Part shown: positions 1 through 8,521 of the stretch, one piece after another
Layout: every line of letters starts with the position of its first letter
How positions within the stretch are numbered: the stretch's first letter is position 1
Origin: an uncultured Acetobacteraceae bacterium
GTDB taxonomy: Bacteria; Pseudomonadota; Alphaproteobacteria; Acetobacterales; Acetobacteraceae
Assembly: GCA_903918315.1 (NCBI GenBank)
Contig: CAIXEA010000152.1
Coordinates: forward strand, 1-64,000
Direction: 5' to 3'
DNA length: 64,000 bases
Position numbers and translations under genes: made by a program
Notes under the pieces: generated by a model
Told to the model about the DNA's origin: nothing
Seen by the model: only the letters and a program-made list of their open reading frames with translations
The model's database searches: none

Positions 1-282
1 GCAGCCAGGGGGGCACAGAAAAGGGATCATCGGCGGACCGGCTTGTCAGACGGGTCCGGGGGAGGCCTCCGCGCAACGCCGCGCACACTCCGCGTCCTCC
101 GTGGTCAACACGCGGACTTACCCCCGGTTTGACGTTGCCAGAGCGGTGGCGGCTGTCGGGGCTCAGGCCGCCAGGGCGGCCGATCAGACGGCGTCACATC
201 ATCGCATGTCATTGTCACGGCCGCCTCTCCTTGTCCGGGCCATGACGGATAGGGCATGCGGCACTGGTTATGTCTATTGGTC
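1..282. other. non-coding window edge
   Basis: I see no supportable gene here. Short open frames on both strands have unusual composition and no recognisable motif. The stretch lies downstream of the binding-protein gene that reads leftwards, and no transporter permease or ATPase start is visible, so any partner genes of that binding protein lie outside the window or elsewhere. Confidence 0.5.
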
Positions 283-1281
283 TCAGCTGCCATCCAGCCC
301 GTGGATCTCTGGCCAGAACAGGTCTTTCCAGCTGTCCGGCTTGCTTTTGATGCGTCCCATCCTGAACATGAAATCCGACCATGTCGTCATCGAGCGCGGC
401 ACCAGCACGTATTTGTAGCGGGGGTCCGTAATCAGGCTGACCAGCAGGTCGACGTCGATTTTGCCTTTGGAATCCGCGGCGTAATAGTCCGCCGTCTCAC
501 GCGGATGGCCGGCGATGAAGTCGGATGCTTCCTGCATCGCATTCAGCACGGCCTGGTACAGTTTCGGATTGCCGTCATGGAAGCGCTTGCTGGACCAGGC
601 CATGCCGCCCGATGAGGGGCCGACCACATCCTCCGACGATAATACGATATGAATCGCGGGATCGCGCAGTTGCATGTTTTGGAAGGGTGGCACGGTGAAG
701 GCGCTCTGAAAATCGTTGCCGCCGGACAGCAGCGACGCCGTGGCGTCCGGGGGTGCCATGGAGAATGTCAGCGCGTCGAGCCTGTCGAACGCTGCATCAC
801 CCCATTCCTTCGCCGCCGCCATTTGCAGCATCACCGCCTGCGCGGACACTTTCACCGCTGGCAGCGCGATGCGATCCCCCGGCTTGAAGTCGCGGATGGA
901 CCGGATGTTCGGATCCCTGGAGGTCAGCAGCACCACCTGCTGCGACATCGCCGAAAGGCCGCGCACCTCCTGCGCCGTGCCGCGGGTCTTGGCCCAGATC
1001 GTCAGCAGCCCCGGCACGCCGCCGGACGCGATATCGACCGCCCCCGACAGCAGCGCGTCGTTCATCATATCCGGGCCATTGAAGGTGACGTAGCTGATCT
1101 TCACCTCCGGAATGCCCAAAGCGGCGGCATGCTTCTGCAGCAGGTCCTGGTGCTTCATGACGTTGAACTGAAGATAGCCCATGCTGAACTGCTGGGCGAA
1201 GCGCACCTCCGGCACCTCGGCGTGCGCGGCGGTGCAGAACAGCAGGCTGGCGGCGAGCCATAGCCCGGTCATGAGCCGCAT
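283..1281 (-). CDS. ABC transporter substrate-binding protein, NitT/TauT (SsuA/THI5-like) family
   Basis: This 332-residue protein begins with a classical signal peptide (hydrophobic LWLAASLLFCTAAHA, cleavage after AHA). It continues with a type II periplasmic-binding fold: the EVRFAQQFSMGYLQ strand and the GAVDIASGGVPGLL segment are typical of SsuA/TauA-like proteins. It probably captures a small organic ligand (sulfonate, nitrate or thiamine-precursor type) in the periplasm and delivers it to a membrane permease. A strong AGGGGAGGA site precedes the ATG at 1281. No permease or ATPase is adjacent in the window. Its divergent neighbour is a run of four TauD/TfdA-like dioxygenases, which fits a sulfonate or aryloxy-acid uptake role, but the substrate is inference. 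Confidence 0.85.
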   Translation of the reverse strand: MRLMTGLWLAASLLFCTAAHAEVPEVRFAQQFSMGYLQFNVMKHQDLLQKHAAALGIPEVKISYVTFNGPDMMNDALLSGAVDIASGGVPGLLTIWAKTRGTAQEVRGLSAMSQQVVLLTSRDPNIRSIRDFKPGDRIALPAVKVSAQAVMLQMAAAKEWGDAAFDRLDALTFSMAPPDATASLLSGGNDFQSAFTVPPFQNMQLRDPAIHIVLSSEDVVGPSSGGMAWSSKRFHDGNPKLYQAVLNAMQEASDFIAGHPRETADYYAADSKGKIDVDLLVSLITDPRYKYVLVPRSMTTWSDFMFRMGRIKSKPDSWKDLFWPEIHGLDGS

Positions 1282-1337
1282 GAGTGGGTTCCTCCCCTGG
1301 TATGCATTGACCGGATCATCGCGGCATCATCGAGGGA

Positions 1338-1368
1338 TTGGCAAGCGGGAGGAAAATGCCGCTATACT
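1338..1368 (+). promoter_or_regulatory. possible sigma70-type promoter for the dioxygenase cluster
   Basis: In the 132-bp divergent gap before the first dioxygenase gene, TTGGCA (1338-1343) and TATACT (1363-1368) stand 19 bp apart, about 45 bp upstream of the ATG at 1414. The spacing is slightly long, so this is a suggestion only. The same gap must also serve the leftward binding-protein gene. Confidence 0.35.
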
Positions 1369-1413
1369 CGCCGGTAGCATCGACGCATCAGCCGTCGCGG
1401 GAAGGGTCCAACA

Positions 1414-2313
1414 ATGAGCATGACATTCACCCCGCTGACCCCGACGATCGCCGCCGAAGTCGCCGGCATCGACCTGACCCGGCCGCTGACACCCGGGCAG
1501 GTGCAGGCCATCGACGACGGCATGGACCGCTACGGCGTGCTGGTCTTCCACGACCAGCATTTCGATGATGAGAGCCAGTTCGCTTTCAGCCGCAATTTCG
1601 GGCCGCTCGAAATCTCTTCCGGCGGAGAGATGAGCAAGCCGGGGGAGATGCGGCTCAAGCTGGAAATGGCCGATATCTCCAACCTCGATGCCGACAACAA
1701 GCTGCGCGCGGCCGATGACCGTAAGCGCCTGGGCGCGCTGGGCAACCAGCTCTGGCATTCCGATGCCTCCTTCCGCGCCATTCCCGCCAAATACTCCATG
1801 CTCTCGGCCCGCATCGTGCCGCCCACCGGCGGCAATACCGAATTCGCCGATATGCGCGCCGCCTATGACGCGCTGGACGATGCCACCAAGGCCGAGGTCG
1901 CGGACCTGATCACCGAGCACTCCAACGCTTACTCCCGCGAGATCATCGGCTTCACCCGGCAGGATTACGGGGCGGAGAACCAGGACAAGCTGCGCCCCGT
2001 CCGCCACCGGCTGGTGCGCCACGATCCCCGCACCGGGCGCAAGACGCTGTATCTGTCGGCCCATATCGGCGCCATCCTCGGCTGGCCGATCCCGGAAGCC
2101 CGCGCCTTCATCCGCGATCTGATGGAACACGCGACGCAGCGCCAGTTTGTCTACGCGCATCAGTGGAAGCCCTGGGACTTCGTGATCTGGGACAACCGCA
2201 CCACGATGCACCGGGCGCGCCGGTACAATGACCTCAAGGACATCCGGGATATGCGCCGGACAACCATTCGCGGCGAAGGGTTGACGGCGGAGCAGGCGCA
2301 GGAAGCCGCATAA
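1414..2313 (+). CDS. TauD/TfdA-family 2-oxoglutarate-dependent dioxygenase (copy 1)
   Basis: A 299-residue Fe(II)/2-oxoglutarate dioxygenase. The facial triad is visible as H115-x-D117 in LWHSDASFR and the distal H266 in TTMHRARRY, with the 2-oxoglutarate-binding arginine in RDMRRTTIR near residue 281. The family hydroxylates substrates such as taurine, alkyl sulfonates or aryloxyacetates, releasing sulfite or phenol and glyoxylate. The MRAAYDALDDATKAE segment is more like TfdA (2,4-D dioxygenase) than TauD, in my reading. It is first of four tandem paralogues; AAGGG precedes the ATG. The true substrate cannot be told from sequence. Confidence 0.9.
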   Translation: MSMTFTPLTPTIAAEVAGIDLTRPLTPGQVQAIDDGMDRYGVLVFHDQHFDDESQFAFSRNFGPLEISSGGEMSKPGEMRLKLEMADISNLDADNKLRAADDRKRLGALGNQLWHSDASFRAIPAKYSMLSARIVPPTGGNTEFADMRAAYDALDDATKAEVADLITEHSNAYSREIIGFTRQDYGAENQDKLRPVRHRLVRHDPRTGRKTLYLSAHIGAILGWPIPEARAFIRDLMEHATQRQFVYAHQWKPWDFVIWDNRTTMHRARRYNDLKDIRDMRRTTIRGEGLTAEQAQEAA

Positions 2314-2340
2314 CCATACCAACACAGGAGGGTTGCGTTC

Positions 2341-3246
2341 ATGACGATCAACATCCGCCCGGTTCAGCCCGGTTTTGTCGGCGAAGTCACCGGCATCGAT
2401 ATCTGCCAGCCCATCACCCCTGATCAGGTCGCGGCGATCGAGCGCGGCATGGACGAATTCGCTGTTCTGTCCTTTCCTGGTCAACCGCTGACCGATGAGC
2501 AGCAGGTAACCTTCAGCGCCAATTTCGGCGAATTGGAGATCACCCTCGCCGGCCAGATGATGAAGCCGGAAATGCGCCGGTTCCAGCAGCTGGAGCTGGG
2601 CGATATCTCCAACCTCCAGGGCGCCAATACGGAAGCGCTGCGGGCGCGGGAAGACAGCCGCCGCATGTATGCGCTGGCGAACCGGCTCTGGCATTCCGAC
2701 GCGTCATTCCGCGCTGTCGGCGCCGGCTACACGCTGCTGCATTCACGGGTGAACCCGTCCAAGGGCGGCAACACCGAGTTCGCCGATATGCGCGCCGCCT
2801 ATGACGCGCTGGACGAAGCGACCAAGCGCGACATCGACTCCATGATCGCCCTCCACTCCATCGTCTATTCCCGTGAGCAGATCGGCGTCGCCGTCCAGGG
2901 CGACAGCGCGCATCTGGCGCCCGTCCGACACCGGCTGGTGGAGACGCACCCGGTGACCGGGCGCAAGACGCTCTATCTGTCGTCGCATATCGGCGCGATC
3001 GAGGGCATGCCGATCCCGGAGGCGCGGGCGTTTTTGCGCGATTTGACCGAGCATGCGACGCAGCCGCAGTTTGTCTACAGCCACACATGGCAGGTGGGCG
3101 ATCTGGTGATGTGGGACAACCGCACCGTGATGCACCGCGCTACGCGCTTCAACGACCTGCAGGAAAAGCGCGATCTGCGCCGGACCTCGATCAAGGGCAC
3201 GGGCCTGGCGATCGCGGACAGTCCGGCGTTGCAAGCAGCGGAGTAA
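2341..3246 (+). CDS. TauD/TfdA-family 2-oxoglutarate-dependent dioxygenase (copy 2)
   Basis: A 301-residue paralogue of the preceding gene, starting 27 bp downstream after a strong AGGAGGG ribosome site. It keeps the HxD pair (LWHSDASFR), the distal histidine (TVMHRATRF) and the C-terminal arginine (RDLRRTSIKG, where the other copies have RDMRRTT). The N-terminal PGFVGEVTGIDI element is shared with copies 3 and 4 with small changes. Divergence from copy 1 is spread over the whole length, so the duplication is not recent. The four copies could have different stereochemical or substrate preferences. Confidence 0.9.
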   Translation: MTINIRPVQPGFVGEVTGIDICQPITPDQVAAIERGMDEFAVLSFPGQPLTDEQQVTFSANFGELEITLAGQMMKPEMRRFQQLELGDISNLQGANTEALRAREDSRRMYALANRLWHSDASFRAVGAGYTLLHSRVNPSKGGNTEFADMRAAYDALDEATKRDIDSMIALHSIVYSREQIGVAVQGDSAHLAPVRHRLVETHPVTGRKTLYLSSHIGAIEGMPIPEARAFLRDLTEHATQPQFVYSHTWQVGDLVMWDNRTVMHRATRFNDLQEKRDLRRTSIKGTGLAIADSPALQAAE

Positions 3247-3295
3247 GGGGGGGCTTTCTTTGCCTCCTCCGTGCCGCAACGGTCAGGACTCAAAC

Positions 3296-4198
3296 ATGCC
3301 CAATGACACACTCACCATCCGCCCGCTGCACCCGCTGTTCGTGGGGGAGGTCTCGGGCATCGACCTGACGCAACCGATCGCGTTGGAGCAGGTCGCGGCC
3401 ATCGAAACCGCGATCGCGGAGCATGCCATGCTGGTGTTCCGCGATCAGCGCCTCACCGATGACCAGCAGCTCGACTTCAGCCGCCGCTTCGGCGATCTGG
3501 AACACACCGGCGGCACCGGCATCAGCAAGCCGGGGGAGCAACGGCTGCACCCCGCCTTCGCCGATGTCTCCAACCTCGACGTCAACAATACCGTTCTGGC
3601 GCGCGACAACCGGCGGCGGCTCTACAGCCTGGGCAACATGCTCTGGCATTCGGATTCGTCGTTCAAGCCGATCCCGGCGACGTATTCGCTGCTGTCGGGG
3701 CGCGTGGTGGTGGCCAAGGGCGGGGAGACGGAGTTCGCGGATATGCGGGCCGCCTATGACGCCTTCGACGACGCCACCAAGGCGGAGATCGAAGACCTGA
3801 TCTGCGAGCATTCGCTGATCTACTCGCGGGAGACGCTGGGTTTCGGCGATCTGAGCGAGGCCGAACGGGCGACCATGCGCCCGGTGCGCCAATCGCTGGT
3901 GCGCACCCATCCCGTCAGCGGCCGCAAATCGGTCTATCTGGCGTCGCATATCGGCAAGATCATCGGCTGGCCGGTGCCGGAAGCCCGCGCCTTCATCCGC
4001 GATCTGACGGAGGCCGCGACCCAGCCCGCCTTCGTTTACCGCCATGCCTGGCGGCCCTTTGACCTCGTGATGTGGGACAATCGCTGCACCATGCACCGCG
4101 CCCGCCGCTTCGTGTCCACCGAAGTGCGCGACATGCGCCGCACGACGGTGGCGGGGACTGACACCACCGCCGCGCAAGTGCCATTGGCGGCGGAATAA
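3296..4198 (+). CDS. TauD/TfdA-family 2-oxoglutarate-dependent dioxygenase (copy 3)
   Basis: A 300-residue paralogue. I choose the ATG at 3296 (MPNDTLTIRPL), preceded by AGGA, because it matches the N-termini of the other copies; an open frame extends upstream to 3260. HxD (LWHSDSSFKPIPATYS), distal histidine (TMHRARRF) and the RDMRRTTVAG arginine are intact. The stretch around EDLICEHSLIYSRETLGF resembles TfdA-type aryloxyacetate dioxygenases as I recall them. The gene is 49 bp downstream of copy 2 and 16 bp upstream of copy 4, so the four are probably one transcript. Confidence 0.9.
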   Translation: MPNDTLTIRPLHPLFVGEVSGIDLTQPIALEQVAAIETAIAEHAMLVFRDQRLTDDQQLDFSRRFGDLEHTGGTGISKPGEQRLHPAFADVSNLDVNNTVLARDNRRRLYSLGNMLWHSDSSFKPIPATYSLLSGRVVVAKGGETEFADMRAAYDAFDDATKAEIEDLICEHSLIYSRETLGFGDLSEAERATMRPVRQSLVRTHPVSGRKSVYLASHIGKIIGWPVPEARAFIRDLTEAATQPAFVYRHAWRPFDLVMWDNRCTMHRARRFVSTEVRDMRRTTVAGTDTTAAQVPLAAE

Positions 4199-4214
4199 TG
4201 ATTCGGAGATGACC

Positions 4215-5093
4215 ATGGAAATCCGCGCCCTCAATCCCGGCTTCGTCGGCGAAGTCTCTGGTATCGACATCACCCAGCCTTTGACCCCGGCGCAGGCCGC
4301 GGCGATCGAGGCCGGGATGGATCAGTACGCGGTGCTGATCTTCCACGGCCAGCCCTTCACCGACGAGCAGCAGAAGGCGTTCAGCCTGAACTTTGGGTCG
4401 CTGGAGGATACCACCGGCGGCAATGTGACCAAGGCCTCGGAAAAGCGGCTCGGCGCGTTCATGGCCGATGTGTCCAACCTCGGCCCCGACCACAAGCCGC
4501 TGGCCCGCGACGACCGCAAGCGGCTGTTCAATCTGGGCAATCAGCTATGGCACTCTGACAGCTCATTTCGCGCGACGCCGGCGAAATACTCGCTGCTGTC
4601 GGGGCGGATCACGGTCGATCAGGGCGGGCAGACGCAGTTCTGCGACATGCGCGCCGCGTATGATGCGCTGGACGCGGCCACCAAGGCCGAGATCGAGAAC
4701 CTGATCTGCGAGCATTCGCTGATCTATTCGCGCGGCACGCTGGGCTTCACCGACCTGTCGGAGGCGGAGCGGGCGATGTTCAAGCCCGTCCGCCAGCGGC
4801 TGGTGCGGGTGCATCCGGTGACCGGTCGCAAGTCGCTCTATCTGTCATCGCATGCCGGAACCATCATCGGCTGGCCAGTGCCGGAGGCGCGGGCCTTCCT
4901 GCGCGATCTGCTGGAGCATGCGACGCAGAAGCAGTTCTTCCACGCCCATAGCTGGCAGCAATACGACCTGGTGATGTGGGACAACCGCAGCACCGTTCAT
5001 CGCGTTACCCGCTTCGACGACACCAAGGTGCGCGACATGCGCCGCACGACGATCGCCGGGGAAAGTATGACGGTGGCGCAGCTGGCGGCCTGA
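4215..5093 (+). CDS. TauD/TfdA-family 2-oxoglutarate-dependent dioxygenase (copy 4)
   Basis: The last of four tandem paralogues, 292 residues from the ATG at 4215. That start has GGAG six bases upstream, whereas the ATG at 4209 would sit directly on the ribosome site. The catalytic set is complete: HSD in LWHSDSSFR, distal H in STVHRVTRF, and arginine in RDMRRTTIAG. It is most similar to copy 3, sharing the LICEHSLIYSR and DLSEAERA segments, which suggests copies 3 and 4 came from the latest duplication. It ends 10 bp from a convergent small gene. Confidence 0.9.
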   Translation: MEIRALNPGFVGEVSGIDITQPLTPAQAAAIEAGMDQYAVLIFHGQPFTDEQQKAFSLNFGSLEDTTGGNVTKASEKRLGAFMADVSNLGPDHKPLARDDRKRLFNLGNQLWHSDSSFRATPAKYSLLSGRITVDQGGQTQFCDMRAAYDALDAATKAEIENLICEHSLIYSRGTLGFTDLSEAERAMFKPVRQRLVRVHPVTGRKSLYLSSHAGTIIGWPVPEARAFLRDLLEHATQKQFFHAHSWQQYDLVMWDNRSTVHRVTRFDDTKVRDMRRTTIAGESMTVAQLAA

Positions 5094-5103
5094 GGGGGCT
5101 CGA

Positions 5104-5334
5104 CTACCCCCGCAATTCCCCCGCCTTCACGCTGGCGATCGCGTTCGTCAGCACCTGAACGATCACCTCGTCCGACACGCTGCGCGACAGCAGCGCCATC
5201 GCCCCGCCCAGCAGGGCCGACGCAATCGCCACCGGCGGCACGTTCTGTCCGCTCATGTATTCAATTGCCTTGTCCACCACGGACCCCGCGAGGCTGAGTT
5301 CGGCGGGCGGGGTGTCGTCGTCATTGGCAGCCAT
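5104..5334 (-). CDS. small uncharacterised protein downstream of the ABC exporter
   Basis: A 76-residue acidic protein starting MAANDDDTPP, with an alanine-rich amphipathic or weakly hydrophobic centre (IASALLGGAMALLSRSV). Its ATG at 5334 overlaps the TGA of the upstream ABC exporter (TGATG), so the two are translationally coupled. I do not recognise a family. The hydrophobic helix could be membrane-associated, and tight coupling suggests an accessory role to the exporter, but that is inference. The open frame extends upstream inside the exporter gene without a better start. Confidence 0.65.
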   Translation of the reverse strand: MAANDDDTPPAELSLAGSVVDKAIEYMSGQNVPPVAIASALLGGAMALLSRSVSDEVIVQVLTNAIASVKAGELRG

Positions 5335-7196
5335 CAGTTCGCTCCTGTTGATTCTGTTTCGTCCTGTTCCGCCGCCTGCATCATCCACATCCGGGCGTAA
5401 AGCCCGTCCTGGGCCAGCAGCGCGGCGTGGCTGCCGCGTTCCGCCACGCGGCCATCCTGCAGCACGATGATCTCATCGGCATCGACGACGGTGGACAGGC
5501 GGTGGGCGATCACCAGCGTGGTTCGGTCGCGCGCCACCGCGCGCAGGGCGGTCTGGATGTCCTGCTCGGTTCTCGTGTCCAGCGCGCTGGTCGCCTCGTC
5601 CAGGATCAGGATGCGGGGGTTCTTCAGGATGGTGCGGGCGATGGCGACGCGCTGCTTCTCCCCGCCCGAGAGCTTCAGGCCGCGCTCACCGACGCGGGTG
5701 TCGTAGCCTTCGGGCAGGCGCAGCACGAAATCATGCACCTGGGCCGCGCGGGCCGCGGCCTCGATCTCCTCCTGGGAGGCGCTGGGTCTGCCGTAGCCGA
5801 TATTGTAGCGGATGGTGTCGTTGAACAGCACGGTGTCCTGCGGCACCACGCCGATGGCAGCGCGCAGACTGTCCTGCGTCATGTCGCGGACGTCGCGGCC
5901 ATCGACCAGCACCCGCCCGCCGGTGACATCGTAGAAGCGGAACAGCAGCCGGCTGATGGTGGATTTGCCGGCACCCGTCGGCCCGACGATGGCCAGCCGG
6001 TGGCCGGCCGGGACGGTGAAGCTGACCCCTTTGAGGATGGCGCGGTTGGGCTGGTAGCCGAACTGCACGTCCTCGAACCGGACCTCCCCGGCCGCGCCAT
6101 GGGCGGGCAGAACCACCGCGCCGGGGCGGTCCACGACCTCCTGCTCGACCTTCAGCAAAGCGAACATCTGCTCCATGTCCACCAGCCCCTGCTTGATGGT
6201 CATGTAGACCATGCCGAGGAAGTTCAACGGCTGATACAGCTGAATCAGATAGGTGTTCACCAGCACGAACTTGCCGATGGTCATGCCGCCATCGTGCATG
6301 TCCTGGGCCGCCATCAGCATGATCGCCGTCAGGCCGATGGCGATGATCGCCGCCTGGCCGAGGTTCAGCATGTTCAGCGACACCTGCACCCGCACCGCCG
6401 CCCGCTCATAGCGCGCCAAAGCGCCGTCGTAGCGGTTGGCCTCGTGGTCCTCATTATTGAAATATTTGACGGTTTCGTAGTTCAGCAGACTGTCGAGCGC
6501 CTTGGTGGAGGCGTCATTGTCGGTGTCGTTCATTGTCCGCCGGTAGCGCCCGCGCCGGCCCGCCAGCAGCGTGGTGTAGGCGACATAGGCGATGACGGCG
6601 ACCAGGGTGACGACGGCGTAGCGCCAATCGAACATCTGCCAGATGATGACGGTCACCATCACCAGCTCCAGCGCTGTCGGCACGACGTTGAACACCGCCA
6701 GGCGTAGCACCGACTGCATGCCCAGCACGCCGCGATCGATCACCCGCGACATGCCGCCGGTCTGGCGGTCCATGTGGAAGCGCAGGCTGACCGCGTGCAG
6801 ATGCCGGAAGGTGCGCAGCGCCAGCAGCCGCACCGCCCGCTGCTGGACGGAGGCAAACAGCGCGTCCCGCAACTCCCCAAATCCCGCCGCGCCAATGCGC
6901 GCCAGCCCATAGGCGCAGAGCAGCAGCACCGGCACCGCCAGCATCGCCCCGTCCTTCGGGGCCAGCGCATCCACCACCCGGCCATAGAGGACCGGCACAT
7001 AGACCGTCACGATCTTGGCCAGCAGCATGAAGACCATCGCCACCACGACGCGCAGCCGCGCGCCGGGATTGCCGGCTGGCCATAGGTACGGGGCCAGCGA
7101 CAGCACGGTCCGCATGCTGCCGTTGTTGACCCGAAGCTCCTTGGGCAGGGAAACCGGGGGAACCGCCGCTGAGGCGCCGCCATGATGTGGTCGCAT
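5334..7196 (-). CDS. Atm1/HMT1-type ABC exporter (fused permease-ATPase)
   Basis: A half-transporter of 620 residues from the ATG at 7196. The N-terminal half is a six-helix type I exporter transmembrane domain, and the C-terminal half is an ATPase with Walker A GPTGAGKST, signature LSGGEKQRVAIAR and Walker B ILILDEATSALD. The EDHEANRYDGALARYE segment and the NYETVKYFNNE motif are characteristic of the Atm1/ABCB7 group, which exports glutathione-linked sulfur or metal species across the inner membrane as a homodimer. An in-frame extension reaches 7451 but overlaps the divergent Nudix gene and looks non-coding. It is translationally coupled to the 76-residue gene that follows. Confidence 0.88.
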   Translation of the reverse strand: MRPHHGGASAAVPPVSLPKELRVNNGSMRTVLSLAPYLWPAGNPGARLRVVVAMVFMLLAKIVTVYVPVLYGRVVDALAPKDGAMLAVPVLLLCAYGLARIGAAGFGELRDALFASVQQRAVRLLALRTFRHLHAVSLRFHMDRQTGGMSRVIDRGVLGMQSVLRLAVFNVVPTALELVMVTVIIWQMFDWRYAVVTLVAVIAYVAYTTLLAGRRGRYRRTMNDTDNDASTKALDSLLNYETVKYFNNEDHEANRYDGALARYERAAVRVQVSLNMLNLGQAAIIAIGLTAIMLMAAQDMHDGGMTIGKFVLVNTYLIQLYQPLNFLGMVYMTIKQGLVDMEQMFALLKVEQEVVDRPGAVVLPAHGAAGEVRFEDVQFGYQPNRAILKGVSFTVPAGHRLAIVGPTGAGKSTISRLLFRFYDVTGGRVLVDGRDVRDMTQDSLRAAIGVVPQDTVLFNDTIRYNIGYGRPSASQEEIEAAARAAQVHDFVLRLPEGYDTRVGERGLKLSGGEKQRVAIARTILKNPRILILDEATSALDTRTEQDIQTALRAVARDRTTLVIAHRLSTVVDADEIIVLQDGRVAERGSHAALLAQDGLYARMWMMQAAEQDETESTGAN

Positions 7197-7242
7197 GACC
7201 AGACATGTGGCACGCTGGCGCCCCAATTGAAAGGCAACCCGC

Positions 7243-8070
7243 TTGGCCGAAGTCACTGGATTCATGCGCCACGTGCGCGCCTGCAATACCGCCGTGCTGC
7301 CGGGGGAGCGCCTCCCCTTTCTGCTATCGGGCGCCCCCGTGGGCTGGGTCCGGATCGGCCTCGCGGACGCGTTGCTGGCTTTTCCCGATGTCAGCCGCGA
7401 CGCGGCGGGCGTCAACCTGGCCCGCCCGGCCGCGCTGCCGGGCATCGCCAAAGCCCTGGCGGACCGCGGCCTGTTCCGCTGGCGGCGGGAGGCGTTCGAC
7501 GTCCACGCCGTGTCGGGCGGCCCGGTCCTGAGTCAGATCGACCGTGGCGCCATCCCATCCTTCGGGATCGAAGCCACGGGGGTGCATATCAACGGGCTGG
7601 TGGAAACGGCGGACGGGCTGCATCTGTGGGTCGCCCGCCGCGCCGCCGATAAGCTGCTCGATCCCGGCAAGCTGGATCACATCGTCGCCGGCGGGGTGCC
7701 GGCCGGCTATGGCCTGATGGAAACCATCGTCAAGGAAAGCGGGGAGGAGGCCTCGATCCCCCCCGCCCTCGCCGCCATGGCCCGCCCGACCGGTGAAATC
7801 CGCTACGCGATGGAGCGTCCGGAAGGACTGCGCCGCGACCATCTTTATTGCTACGACTTAACCCTCCCCCCGGATTTCGTTCCGGTCGTGCATGATGGGG
7901 AGGTTGAATCCTTTGAACGATGGCCGATCCGGCGGGTGTTCGAAACGGTGCGCGATACCGGCGCATTCAAATTCAATGTCAATCTGGTGCTGATCGATCT
8001 GTTCATCCGCCTGGGCATGATCACGGGCGATGACGCGGCCGCGCTGCGCGCCGGCCTGACCCGGACCTGA
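7243..8070 (+). CDS. Nudix hydrolase with DUF4743-type N-terminus
   Basis: A 275-residue protein with a DUF4743-like N-terminal region (MRHVRACN...GWVRIGLADALLAFP) followed by a Nudix domain. The Nudix box is slightly degenerate: GGVPAGYGLMETIVKESGEE retains the glycines and the E-x-x-E-E cluster, but lysine replaces the usual arginine. Relatives hydrolyse nucleoside-diphosphate-linked compounds, including oxidised thiamine diphosphate in eukaryotic homologues. The TTG at 7243 with AAGG upstream is preferred because family members usually have several residues before RHxRACN; the ATG at 7264 is the alternative. It is divergent from the Atm1-type exporter, 46 bp away. Confidence 0.82.
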   Translation: MAEVTGFMRHVRACNTAVLPGERLPFLLSGAPVGWVRIGLADALLAFPDVSRDAAGVNLARPAALPGIAKALADRGLFRWRREAFDVHAVSGGPVLSQIDRGAIPSFGIEATGVHINGLVETADGLHLWVARRAADKLLDPGKLDHIVAGGVPAGYGLMETIVKESGEEASIPPALAAMARPTGEIRYAMERPEGLRRDHLYCYDLTLPPDFVPVVHDGEVESFERWPIRRVFETVRDTGAFKFNVNLVLIDLFIRLGMITGDDAAALRAGLTRT

Positions 8071-8161
8071 CCGGCAGGGGTGAGACTTCTGGTACGCTTC
8101 AGCCCGGTCTACACTCGCGCCAGTCGGCGCATAGCCGGCACACTCAGGAGGATTCGAGTCC

Positions 8162-8485
8162 ATGGCTTTCTTTGAACTTCGCCAATACAAACCCCATCCC
8201 GGCAAGCAGGACGCCTGGGTGAAGATCATGGAAGAGGAAATCATCCCCTTCCAGGTCTCCAAGGGCATGGTGATCTGCGGCAGCTACAAGGGTGAGACGG
8301 ATGAATCCGTCTATGTCTGGATCCGCCGCTTCGACAGCGAAGAGCAGCGCGTGCAGCAGTACAAAGACGTCTACGAGAGCGAATACTGGAAGACCCAGAT
8401 TTCGCCGCGCGTGCCCGATCACATCGACCGTTCGGCCATCGTGGTGACCCGTCTCGTCGCGACTCCCCGTTCGCCCGTGCAATAA
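8162..8485 (+). CDS. NIPSNAP family protein
   Basis: A 107-residue protein with the dimeric alpha/beta-barrel pattern of the NIPSNAP family: an opening FFELRQYKPHPGK strand, then the GSYKGETDESVYVWIRRFDS strand pair and a helix ending EYWKTQISP. The biochemical function of bacterial NIPSNAP proteins is not established, though they often sit beside catabolic genes. A strong AGGAGG lies nine bases before the ATG. The gene is probably monocistronic: a 90-bp gap separates it from the Nudix gene and a clear hairpin follows it. Confidence 0.85.
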   Translation: MAFFELRQYKPHPGKQDAWVKIMEEEIIPFQVSKGMVICGSYKGETDESVYVWIRRFDSEEQRVQQYKDVYESEYWKTQISPRVPDHIDRSAIVVTRLVATPRSPVQ

Positions 8486-8495
8486 TAGCGCGCTG

Positions 8496-8520
8496 CCATG
8501 GCGGGCTCGCCCCGCCATGG
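8496..8520. terminator. bidirectional hairpin terminator
   Basis: CCATGGCGGG (8496-8505) and CCCGCCATGG (8511-8520) form a perfect 10-bp stem with a 5-base loop. It lies in the 36-bp gap between the convergent NIPSNAP and chemoreceptor genes. No long T-run follows on either side. Confidence 0.6.
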
Positions 8521-8521
8521 T

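Noticed and set aside
1327..2694. A 455-codon leftward open frame antisense to the first two dioxygenase genes
   Set aside because: It mirrors the high-GC third-position pattern of the forward genes, has no family motif, and the forward frame has intact catalytic residues.
283..5093. A complete taurine or alkylsulfonate (tauABCD/ssuABCDE) operon
   Set aside because: The binding protein lacks neighbouring permease and ATPase genes, and the dioxygenases look more TfdA-like than TauD-like, so no specific pathway is named.
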